Origin: an uncultured Lachnospiraceae bacterium
GTDB lineage: Bacteria > Bacillota > Clostridia > Lachnospirales > Lachnospiraceae
DNA length: 19,291 nucleotides
Reading direction: 5' to 3'
Assembly (NCBI GenBank): GCA_910577165.1
Contig: CAJTLX010000058.1
Coordinates: 1-19,291, forward strand
How positions within the stretch are numbered: position 1 is the first letter of the stretch; every line of letters begins with the position of its first letter. Below, piece by piece: positions 8,354 through 14,623 of the stretch. Below the pieces are notes generated by a model. That model searched no databases. It was given only the letters and a program-made list of their open reading frames with translations, and was not told where the DNA came from. Made by a program: the position numbers and the translations under genes.

Positions 8354-9481
8354 ATGAGTAATCCTAAAAATAAAAGTGTCGGATTTTATCGCGCGCTGCG
8401 CGCGGGGTTATGCTTTGGCTTTGCGGCACTTACCTTTGATGTGGCAGCGTGGTCAGCGAAGCCGGTATATGCGGAGGTTGTAGATTACACGGACACTTAT
8501 TATGAGGGCGTGGCAGAGGGCAAAGTTAACGTCCGCGTGGCGGCGGGAGAAAACAGCGAACAGGTAGTAAAAGACGGACAAAAAGTTCAGTTAAAAGCGG
8601 GCGATCGCGTGACAATTATCGGGGAGGATATGGTTGGCACAAAGGTCTGGTATCATATCTTATTCGAGCGCGACGGGGAAGAGATCACTGGATTTTGTAC
8701 AAGCAGTTATGTGGAAAAAACTTCCAAAGAAGTGATGATCACACCAACACCGACACCGGATCCAACGCCGACACCGGAGGTGACACCGACACCGAGGGCA
8801 ACGCCCACGCCGGACGTGAGTCCAACGCCAATGCCGACGAAAGAACCGGAGGACTCCGGCGCAAAAGGGTTAAACGGCGGAATTATTGTAGCACTTATCG
8901 TAGTGGTTGTCGCAGGAGCCGCGCTTATTTTTCTAAAGTCAAAGAAGGCGCAGGAGGCAGGAAAAGCGGCGAGCCGCAAGATGGCACAGTTAAAAAAGAT
9001 GAAAATTGCCGAGGGCAGCGAGGAAGAGGTAAATGATAATCGCGGTCGGAGGAAACCGGAGGTAAAACCAAAGGCAAATTACCGCGAGACGCAGTCCGAA
9101 CAGATGTACCAAGATGTCTATGTCAAGAGAGGGATGGAGGAGGAAGGTAGTCCGGGGATGGATTACGCTTATCTTGACCAAGGCGGTGCCGAGGAGATCA
9201 AGGCAAACGCCGCAAAGGAGAGCGAAGAGCGAAGGGCACTGCGCGAGGAGATCGAGGAGTTGAGAGAACATGACCTTGTCATTCACAAATATTTTGGTAA
9301 GGGTGAAGTTTATGACAATTCGGATGTGCGCCTGATTGAGGTTCGTTTTGGCAGCGATGTGCGCTTTATGAATAAAGATGCACTTGCCGCCAAGAAATTG
9401 ATGAAACGCTGCAGCGAAGAAACAATACGCTATCATCGAAGAACAAGCGAACGGCAGAGCAGAGATGATTTTTACGACTAA
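8354..9481 (+). CDS. Membrane-anchored SH3-domain protein with cytoplasmic UvrD-tail-like (Tudor-like) domain
   Basis: I chose the ATG at 8354 because GGGGGA lies about 6 nt upstream; the in-frame GTG at 8285 would sit almost at the transcript 5' end. The 375 residues run as follows: a signal/anchor segment (about 12-40, ending KPVYA-E), a bacterial SH3-like domain (about 55-122, GKVNVRVAAGENSEQV and VWYHILF), a Thr-Pro repeat linker (130-162), a transmembrane helix (174-194, GGIIVALIVVVVAGAALIFL), then a charged region expected in the cytoplasm. Its end (307-350, DLVIHKYFGKGEVY and LIEVRFGSDVRFMNKDAL) resembles the Tudor-like C-terminal domain of UvrD/PcrA helicases. SH3 domains of this type often bind peptidoglycan, so the protein may link the wall to a cytoplasmic partner (inference). 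Confidence 0.7.
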   Translation: MSNPKNKSVGFYRALRAGLCFGFAALTFDVAAWSAKPVYAEVVDYTDTYYEGVAEGKVNVRVAAGENSEQVVKDGQKVQLKAGDRVTIIGEDMVGTKVWYHILFERDGEEITGFCTSSYVEKTSKEVMITPTPTPDPTPTPEVTPTPRATPTPDVSPTPMPTKEPEDSGAKGLNGGIIVALIVVVVAGAALIFLKSKKAQEAGKAASRKMAQLKKMKIAEGSEEEVNDNRGRRKPEVKPKANYRETQSEQMYQDVYVKRGMEEEGSPGMDYAYLDQGGAEEIKANAAKESEERRALREEIEELREHDLVIHKYFGKGEVYDNSDVRLIEVRFGSDVRFMNKDALAAKKLMKRCSEETIRYHRRTSERQSRDDFYD

Positions 9482-9485
9482 AAAA

Positions 9486-9520
9486 ATCCCGTCCATCAAA
9501 AAAGGTGGACGGGATCTTTT
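9486..9520. terminator. Bidirectional intrinsic terminator between convergent genes
   Basis: The arms ATCCCGTCCA (9486-9495) and TGGACGGGAT (9506-9515) form a perfect 10-bp stem with a 10-nt loop. CTTTTT follows on +. The A-run before it (9480-9485) is a T-run on the minus strand, so it can serve the SH3 gene and also the convergent lipoprotein gene. Confidence 0.85.
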
Positions 9521-9528
9521 TATGCGCA

Positions 9529-9570
9529 GGGGCGCGAATGGAAGATAGTTGCGGATGCAACACGCGCCCC
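9529..9570. repeat. GC-rich nested hairpin in the convergent intergenic region
   Basis: GGGGCGCG (9529-9536) pairs CGCGCCCC (9563-9570), and inside it GTTGC (9548-9552) pairs GCAAC (9557-9561). No T-run follows on either strand, so it is a structural spacer of unknown role between two terminators. Confidence 0.65.
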
Positions 9571-9576
9571 GCGCGG

Positions 9577-9609
9577 CGAGTAGGAAAGACATTTCCTACT
9601 CGATTTTTT
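9577..9609 (+). terminator. Second intrinsic terminator hairpin, + orientation
   Basis: CGAGTAGGAAA (9577-9587) pairs perfectly with TTTCCTACTCG (9592-9602) around a GACA loop, followed by ATTTTTT. The T-run follows on +. The hairpin lies 5 nt beyond the stop of the minus-strand lipoprotein gene, so it blocks + transcription from running into that gene. Confidence 0.8.
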
Positions 9610-11332
9610 ATTTTACCACAATTCCATAAATTTTCTTTCCCCTTGTTCCCACGACAATGGTATTTTCAAACGCTGCCGGGGAAGCTTCGATATTTCCGCC
9701 AAGGTTTGTTGTATCGTAGAGTTCTCCGGTCAGACCGTCAATCATATACATATTTCCCGTGGAATCGCAGACAATCACATAGCCGTTGCCGTCCTTATCG
9801 TAGAGGGCAATCGGACTTGACCAGGTATAATCGGACATCTCGCAGCTCCAGACCTCCCCGCCGGTGCGTTTGCTTAGGGCAACAATCTTTCCTTTCTTCT
9901 CGCTGCCCGTGCGCGCAACGGTAAAATATACCAAGCCGGATAATTTATTTTCACCTAAAAGTGCAGTGGACTGCACACCACCGGAAACACCGGAAACCGT
10001 ATGGCAGGGATAAGTGCGCTGCCAGATAATCTCGCCGGTAGCCGCATTAAATTTATAGATAGGAATATCGCCGCACGCCGTGTCATCCTGCGTCCAGTGC
10101 AGGGAAGTCGAGAGGTAAATATAGGCGGTACCCGTCTCCGGATCCTCCTCAAGCACCGGAGAACAATTCGTATCATCAAGCGTATTTGCCACCCAGATCA
10201 CTTCCATTGTATTTAGGTCAAGGCAGATTAGATCGCCGCAATTGTCTGCCACATACAGATATCCCTTCCAGACCACGGCAGAGGATTCCATGCCGAGCCA
10301 GTAAGTGTTTTCCTCCGCCCGCGAGCGGTCAGTGGTGTAACGCCATTTAATCACCTCGTCCGGATGGATGGAAACGCTCTTGCCATCATAAAAAGTATTT
10401 AGATGTGTGATATACAAAATGCCGTTCTCGCCCGGCTGAATCAGAGTGTCTGTCTCCACATCAATCAGCGGCGAGGAATCAAACGCCGTGAAATTATCAT
10501 TGTCCACGCGCTCTGAGAACACGTCGTCATAGCCATACTCATAGATAACTTGTCCGGTCAGAAGATTAATTACAAAGGTGCGTGCGCATTCACTGCCCAT
10601 GGAATCCCCTGCACCGACAAAATAGAGCGGAATGCCATTTGGATAAATGCTGCCCGTTCCCTTGATTGGAAAGCCAAGCGAGATGGTATCGCGCGTTTTC
10701 TCACCGTCCTCTAAATCAAGAAAATAGATGCGCCCGTCCGCAGTGGCATAAATCACTTCGGTGAGATTTGCCTTTGCCTTTTTCTTTGTGTAGATATTCA
10801 TTGCCTGTTTGCTGGTTTCATCCCAGCGGACAATCAACGGCTGCCCCGTCCAGCAGCTCCCCGTCCAATATCCTTTCTTCACCGTCTTTTTTAATTTTCC
10901 CGTCCCGATCGACCAGGATTTTTTAGAATCAAATTTGCGTTCTAAAATATTGGCGATGCCATAGACCGCACTGGAGCGATAATTATTCCCCCGAAAGGTC
11001 ACAACACCGGGAAGGGTGGTGTAGGCGGAGCCAGCATCAAATGTGATTGGCTCGCTGCGGGAGAAATTCCCCTCCTGCACCATATCATTGACCATCAAAG
11101 CTGTGCGAAACCCAAATATCTTTGCTTCCGTCGCGGAAACACTTGTTGGAATCCCCGTCTCAAGAAGTTTTTGATAGTCGTTTAAGATCATATTATTAAA
11201 TACCGGAGCTGTATCATCACCTGCAACGGGCTTGGAGAGAGAACCCTTGCCGCCGCAGCCTACAAGAAGAGAAAGAGCTAAAAGCCCTGCACCAAGGGTA
11301 AGTTTCTTCTTTTTCATCTTTAATAAATGCAA
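9608..11332 (-). CDS. PQQ-type beta-propeller lipoprotein
   Basis: This minus-strand gene encodes 574 residues. The N-terminus has a lipoprotein signal peptide with lipobox LLVGC (Cys26), so the protein should be anchored on the outer face of the membrane. The rest is a run of beta-propeller blades with recurring motifs such as YATADGRIYFLDLEDG, SSPLIDVETDTL, GYLYVADNCGDLICLDLNT and SSPIALYDKDGNGYVIVCDSTGNMYMIDGLTGELYD, as in PQQ-binding-like repeat proteins. No enzyme motif is evident; binding or scaffolding at the cell surface is inferred. The TTG at 11332 has AGAGG about 6 nt upstream. The ATG at 11317 (MKKKKLTLGAG) is a possible alternative but lacks a spaced ribosome site. The promoter is at 11384-11412. 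The gene converges on the SH3 protein gene across a triple hairpin. Confidence 0.85.
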   Translation of the reverse strand: MHLLKMKKKKLTLGAGLLALSLLVGCGGKGSLSKPVAGDDTAPVFNNMILNDYQKLLETGIPTSVSATEAKIFGFRTALMVNDMVQEGNFSRSEPITFDAGSAYTTLPGVVTFRGNNYRSSAVYGIANILERKFDSKKSWSIGTGKLKKTVKKGYWTGSCWTGQPLIVRWDETSKQAMNIYTKKKAKANLTEVIYATADGRIYFLDLEDGEKTRDTISLGFPIKGTGSIYPNGIPLYFVGAGDSMGSECARTFVINLLTGQVIYEYGYDDVFSERVDNDNFTAFDSSPLIDVETDTLIQPGENGILYITHLNTFYDGKSVSIHPDEVIKWRYTTDRSRAEENTYWLGMESSAVVWKGYLYVADNCGDLICLDLNTMEVIWVANTLDDTNCSPVLEEDPETGTAYIYLSTSLHWTQDDTACGDIPIYKFNAATGEIIWQRTYPCHTVSGVSGGVQSTALLGENKLSGLVYFTVARTGSEKKGKIVALSKRTGGEVWSCEMSDYTWSSPIALYDKDGNGYVIVCDSTGNMYMIDGLTGELYDTTNLGGNIEASPAAFENTIVVGTRGKKIYGIVVK

Positions 11333-11367
11333 ATTAAACCTCTTTTCTGCGCAAAAAATTGCACGAA

Positions 11368-11389
11368 TATAATATCTTTTGATATTATA
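11368..11389. promoter_or_regulatory. Perfect inverted repeat covering the lipoprotein -10 box (candidate operator)
   Basis: TATAATATC (11368-11376), TTTT, then GATATTATA (11381-11389) is a perfect 9-bp inverted repeat. The right half contains the minus-strand -10 hexamer of the lipoprotein gene; the left half makes a TATAAT on +. It could bind a dimeric repressor or simply reflect two back-to-back -10 elements. Confidence 0.5.
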
Positions 11390-11412
11390 CCATATGGAAA
11401 AAAATCATGCAA
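11384..11412 (-). promoter_or_regulatory. Promoter of the propeller lipoprotein gene
   Basis: On the minus strand, -35 TTGCAT (11407-11412), a 17-nt spacer and a perfect -10 TATAAT (11384-11389). It lies about 50 nt upstream of the TTG start at 11332. Confidence 0.7.
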
Positions 11413-11441
11413 TGAAAGAAATTCTTACGATTTTTCATTGC
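11409..11441. repeat. 9-bp inverted repeat overlapping the lipoprotein -35 box
   Basis: GCAATGAAA (11409-11417) and TTTCATTGC (11433-11441) are perfectly complementary, separated by 15 nt. The left arm overlaps the minus-strand -35 box, so a regulator binding here could control the lipoprotein gene. Confidence 0.45.
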
Positions 11442-11510
11442 GAAATAGAGGACAGTTTTAATTTTTTAAAAGAAATTTAAACGTTAGAACGGAAATAAAA
11501 GATAAGAATG

Positions 11511-11539
11511 TTGACAATATATAAATCTCCGGATAAAAT
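11511..11539 (+). promoter_or_regulatory. SigmaA-type promoter of the glycerol-1-phosphate dehydrogenase gene
   Basis: A consensus -35 TTGACA (11511-11516), a 17-nt spacer and a -10 TAAAAT (11534-11539). The leader is about 40 nt, and AAGGAG sits just upstream of the ATG at 11588. Confidence 0.85.
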
Positions 11540-11587
11540 AGTAAAGTACGTATAGTTACAAAAAAATTAATTAAGGAGACATTAAAG

Positions 11588-12655
11588 ATGGGTGAAAAAC
11601 AGCGAAATTATATTGCAATTCCAGCATTTTTAAAGGTGGAGAGCGGCGCGCTTGCAAAAATTGGGAGCTATCTTAAAAACCATCAGTTGAACAAGGTAGT
11701 AATTTATTTTGGCAATGGTCTGATTGATATGTTTGGCAGTACCGTGATGGAGTCTTTGCGCACAGCGGAGGTTGAGGTATTGGAATACCGGGAGATCGAC
11801 ACAGTGCGCTTGGAGGACATTAACGAATTGGCATTTAGTCTGCCGAATAAAACCCAGGCCGTCATCGGACTTGGCGGCGGAAAAGTGATTGATGTGGCAA
11901 AGTATGTAGGATTTTTGCAGAAATTACCATTTATCAGCGTTCCAACTTCCTCGTCAAGTGATGGTTTTTCGAGTGCCAGTGCATCCTTGTTGGTCAATGG
12001 CAGACGACATTCTGTCCCTGCCCGGATCGCCTATGGGATTGTGGTGGATTCAGAAGTGATAAAAAGTGCGCCAGTGCGTTTCCTGTATTCCGGGATCGGT
12101 GATATGATCTCCAAGATTACCGCACTGTATGACTGGCTGTTTGAGGAGGCACACGGCGCGTCCAAGGTGGATGATTTCGCGATGATGATTGCAAAGAAAG
12201 CGGTCAACAGTTTTGTGCGTACTCCGTTTTCCGATATCAAAGAAAATCTGTTTTTAAAGGAACTGATGGATTCACTTGCAATGAGTGGAATTGCTAATGA
12301 GATTGCGGGCAGTAGCGCGCCAACCAGCGGCAGCGAACATCTGATCTCCCACGCGCTTGACAAAATATTAGAAAATCCGCAACTGCACGGTGTGCAGGTG
12401 GGAATTGCAACTTATCTGATGAGTATTGTGCAGGATCACCGCTATCAGAGAGTGCATACCGTCCTGTCGGACACAGGATTTTTTGACTATGTAGAAACAT
12501 TAAATCTTGATGTGGAAGATTATATTATGGCAATTGATATGGCACCGTCCATCAAGCCATTCCGGTATACGTATCTGCATGAGGAAGGGTATCGAGAGAA
12601 AGCAAAGGAAGTTTTAAAAACGGACGAAACACTTAGGAGGATCTTTCATAAATAA
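11588..12655 (+). CDS. sn-glycerol-1-phosphate dehydrogenase-like (AraM/EgsA family) protein
   Basis: This 355-residue member of the iron-containing alcohol dehydrogenase superfamily resembles the AraM/EgsA branch, which reduces dihydroxyacetone phosphate to sn-glycerol-1-phosphate. The NAD-binding loop is GLGGGKVIDVAKY (94-106). PTSSSSDGFSSASASL (119-134) is the family signature. Metal ligands are expected at Asp172 (SGIGDMISK), a His in SGSEHLISH (His251 or His255) and His267 (LHGVQVGI). Bacillus subtilis AraM is a metal-dependent G1P dehydrogenase that supplies a non-canonical lipid or glycan backbone. Related 3-dehydroquinate-synthase-like enzymes share the fold, so the substrate is not certain. 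The gene is complete, has its own promoter and is apparently monocistronic, being followed by an IS remnant. The AAGGAG ribosome site is about 7 nt from the ATG. Confidence 0.85.
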   Translation: MGEKQRNYIAIPAFLKVESGALAKIGSYLKNHQLNKVVIYFGNGLIDMFGSTVMESLRTAEVEVLEYREIDTVRLEDINELAFSLPNKTQAVIGLGGGKVIDVAKYVGFLQKLPFISVPTSSSSDGFSSASASLLVNGRRHSVPARIAYGIVVDSEVIKSAPVRFLYSGIGDMISKITALYDWLFEEAHGASKVDDFAMMIAKKAVNSFVRTPFSDIKENLFLKELMDSLAMSGIANEIAGSSAPTSGSEHLISHALDKILENPQLHGVQVGIATYLMSIVQDHRYQRVHTVLSDTGFFDYVETLNLDVEDYIMAIDMAPSIKPFRYTYLHEEGYREKAKEVLKTDETLRRIFHK

Positions 12656-12671
12656 AATCCTTTCTGTTGTC

Positions 12672-12713
12672 ATAGGCTCCTCCCACTGCTCTTGGGTGGT
12701 GGGAGGAGCCTAT
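12672..12713. repeat. Perfect 15-bp stem hairpin at the left edge of the IS remnant
   Basis: ATAGGCTCCTCCCAC (12672-12686) pairs with GTGGGAGGAGCCTAT (12699-12713) around a 12-nt loop. It lies 16 nt past the dehydrogenase stop codon. Neither side carries a T-run, which argues against an intrinsic terminator. Its position at the tnpA 3' side fits an IS200/IS605 end hairpin, though it could attenuate readthrough. Confidence 0.65.
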
Positions 12714-12719
12714 TAAATT

Positions 12720-12893
12720 TGTTTTCATTGCAATGACATCGTAGCCTTTCGTATAACAGATATCGTATATCCGTTGTTTTATCTCATCTGCAATAAAATC
12801 TTGAAGCAACTTTTTACGATATTTTGTAACAAGGATAATATATACTTTTAGACAGTATTTACGTCTGTGATGACGGTGGTATCGGTTATCCAT
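12720..12893 (-). pseudogene. tnpA: Truncated IS200/IS605 transposase TnpA (N-terminal half)
   Basis: The start ATG at 12893 has GGAGGA just upstream on the minus strand. The protein begins MDNRYHRHHRRKYCLKVYII and continues through LVTKYRKKLLQDF to ICYTKGYDVIAMKTN, which matches the first ~58 residues of Y1-transposases of this family. Near 12720 similarity stops. The following codons read through the hairpin into SSHHPRAVGGAYDN and are not transposase. The HUH metal-binding motif (usually DHIHFL just after this point) and the catalytic tyrosine are both absent, so the product would be inactive. The 3' half was deleted up to the flanking hairpin. Confidence 0.85.
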
Positions 12894-12910
12894 AAAAATC
12901 CTCCAATATA

Positions 12911-13387
12911 TTGACTAGTCGTGTCAGGTTGCCGTATTTCTCTGTAAAGATGTCAAAATATTTTGACCATACCATCTATAAGTTCGGAACGGTCAAACTG
13001 GTCAACAAGTACGATAAATATTTTTTGTATATTCCGGTTACTTATGATATGGAAGAAAGCAATATCTCTGATCTTTGTAATGTTGTAGGGATAGACAGAG
13101 AGATTAACTTTGTTATCGCCACATATGACAGCAAGCACAAATCAGGTTTTATAAGCGGTAAAACCATAAAACAGAAACGTGCGAATTATTCCAAACTCCG
13201 TAAAGAACTCCAAATGCGTCAGACACCATTAGTAAGACGTAGATTAAAAGCTATCGGTCAGCGAGAAAACCATTGGATGCAGAATGTAAAACAAGTCAGT
13301 GTTGTCCTGTATGCGGACATATTGAAAAGGCTAATCGTGACAGGAAGATACATCTGTTTACTTGTAAAAACTGTGGTTATAAATCAA
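12911..13387 (+). pseudogene. tnpB: Gutted TnpB (RuvC-like nuclease of IS605 family)
   Basis: The sequence resembles TnpB from RLPYFSVKMSKYFDHTIYKF through VVGIDREINF, with the first RuvC Asp in GID, to RRLKAIGQRENHWMQNV at about 13290. The coding then jumps into a different frame at 13291 and resumes with the zinc-finger segment CCPVCGH...CKNCGYKS (13300-13386). The block in between, about 60 codons including the catalytic Glu of the LEDL motif, is missing. The C-terminal SNDDR-type Asp and the N-terminal ~100 residues are also missing. At about 13387 the sequence changes to the P-loop of an AAA-ATPase-like gene. This is a relic, not an active RNA-guided nuclease. Confidence 0.85.
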
Positions 13388-14443
13388 AGGCGGTTTGGGA
13401 AAAGCTTAACGATGAATAATGGTGGAACGATTTTTCTCTGTAAAGTATGTGGGAGGAAGGGGAACCTTTTTCTGGTCTGAATATTTGGAAAGAGGATAAA
13501 TTTAGGAAACTGCAGGGAACAATACCGGTAATTAGTCTGACCTTTGCTGGGATAAAATATGATACCTGTAAAGATACAATAACAAAGATCAAATGGGTTA
13601 TTATCAATCTTTATGAAAAATATGCATTTTTACAGAATAGTGATATTCTTACCGAATGGAGTCAGAATTATTTTCATCAAATCTTTCATGATATGTCGGA
13701 TATAGATGCAGTAGATTCTTTGCGTAATCTTTGTGATTTATATGTATATGGCTATTGGGATGAACTTGTTTCATTTATGAGGGGTTTGTTTGAGGAAACG
13801 TTTAAAGTAAATCCGTATCTTGACCGAGCGATTCTCACCGGAATTACGAGGGTTAGCAAATTTTCTTACGAAAATTCGGAATCTTTGTTTTCAGGATTAA
13901 ACCACCTTAAAGTGGTATCGATGACCTTGGAACAATTATTAGAAGGCGGAACAGGAGAGATTCTATCATGGCTTTGTATAGGGATTGATGGTGGATTTAG
14001 CTGATTATGCAATTACCTCAAACAGAGAGAGCGGTTATGGTAGATACGATATTATGTTAAAACCAAAGGAAGGCAAAAATTTGCCGACAATTATTATTGA
14101 ATTTAAGGTACATGATTCAAATGATGGTAAAGATTTAGTTGCGACGGTTTTGACCGCATTAAAACAGATTGAGGAAAGGAAGTATGCGACTTCCCTAATT
14201 ACTGAAGGAGTTTCAAAGGAAAATATCAGGGAGTATGGTTCTGCCTTTGAGAAAAAGACCGTTTTAATTGACGGCGATGATCGACAAAAGGTTGATTCTA
14301 TGATAAAATCAGCAGAAAAAGTGGCAGCTAAAAAAGGTACCGCAAGAAAGTCAGTAGGAAAGGCGGCGGCTAAGAAAGTTACTGTAAAAAAGAAAACTGT
14401 CAGAAGAAAACGCGATGTAAAAGAGGAGGATAATGCAAAGTAG
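13387..14443 (+). pseudogene. Decayed AAA-ATPase-like / PD-(D/E)XK nuclease gene (PF09820/PF08011 type)
   Basis: The gene begins abruptly at its P-loop (RRFGKSLTM, 13388-13414), fused to the tnpB relic, so the true 5' end is gone. After a frame change it continues as EEGEPFSGLNIWKEDKFRKL (13450 on) through PVISLTFAG. At LRNLCDLYVYGYWDELVSF the usual ~20-residue stretch with the LLDEYDTP Walker B is missing. NPYLDRAILTGITRVSK and LNHLKVVSMT are present, then a large part of the middle is deleted. The tail returns in another frame as HGFV, an in-frame TAG at 13979, then GLMVDLADYAITSNRESGYG and the nuclease core YDIMLKP...IIIEFKVHD. The Asp and Glu-x-Lys of the nuclease fold survive, but the ATPase does not. 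The last ~45 residues are very Lys/Ala-rich (AAKKGTARKSVGKAAAKK). Such proteins occur in many copies in gut anaerobes; their function is unclear. Confidence 0.8.
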
Positions 14444-14458
14444 ATAAATTTATTTTGA

Positions 14459-14486
14459 GGGAGGCTACAGCCTCCCCCTTTCTTTT
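14459..14486 (+). terminator. Intrinsic terminator after the decayed nuclease gene
   Basis: GGGAGGC (14459-14465), a TACA loop and GCCTCCC (14470-14476), followed by CCCTTTCTTTT. The T-rich tail is interrupted, so efficiency may be moderate. Confidence 0.7.
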
Positions 14487-14518
14487 GGCAGGCGAAAGTT
14501 TAGTATGGTATTTGCTGA

Positions 14519-14623
14519 TTCTGACTATGTAAGTTAATCATGGCAATTCCCTGTTCTGACTATGTAAGTTAATCATGGCAATTCCCTGTTCTGACTATGT
14601 AAATTAATCATGGCAACCACCTG
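14519..14623. repeat. 35-bp direct tandem repeat, three copies, at the 3' end of the XRE gene
   Basis: The unit starts TTCTGACTATGTAAGTTAAT and ends GGCAATTCCCTG. Copies lie at 14519-14553, 14554-14588 and 14589-14623. The first two are identical; the third differs at a few positions, mostly near its end. The array spans the stop codon of the minus-strand regulator. Copies abut with no spacer, so it is not a CRISPR. Confidence 0.9.

Larger units (their letters stand above)
12672..13387. mobile_element. Degenerate IS200/IS605-type insertion element
   Basis: This is the wreck of a divergent tnpA/tnpB element. From left to right it has a perfect 15-bp hairpin (possible element end), the 5' half of tnpA on minus, a short divergent gap, then a tnpB with its N-terminus, central part and C-terminus missing. 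The right boundary falls at about 13387, where TnpB zinc-finger sequence switches directly to the P-loop of another gene. It lacks the TnpA catalytic region and two of the three TnpB catalytic sites, so it cannot move by itself. Boundaries come from where similarity to the families stops, not from target-site evidence. Confidence 0.8.

Noticed and set aside
8990..9592. A 200-codon minus-strand open frame opposite the SH3 gene.
   Set aside because: It lies antisense to a well-supported gene, crosses a terminator hairpin and resembles no family.
12672..12713. A strong hairpin that could be an intrinsic terminator of the dehydrogenase gene.
   Set aside because: No T-run follows on either strand. 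An IS-end hairpin or a plain structural element fits better, though attenuation is not excluded.
13300..13386. A possible stand-alone zinc-finger peptide (CCPVCG ... CKNCGY).
   Set aside because: It is the zinc-binding part of TnpB left after deletions, with no start codon or ribosome site.
12911..13480. An open frame of 189 codons that could be called a small transposase or ATPase.
   Set aside because: It is a chance fusion: TnpB residues up to about 13290, then an out-of-frame reading of the zinc-finger region, then the P-loop of a different gene. No intact protein has this order to my knowledge.
13985..14443. An independent PD-(D/E)XK nuclease gene of 152 codons.
   Set aside because: Its TTG/ATG start has no ribosome site, and an in-frame TAG just upstream breaks the conserved HGFV-GLM segment of the larger gene. 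It is the tail of a pseudogene.
14519..14623. A short CRISPR array.
   Set aside because: The 35-bp copies abut directly with no spacers, and no cas gene is present.
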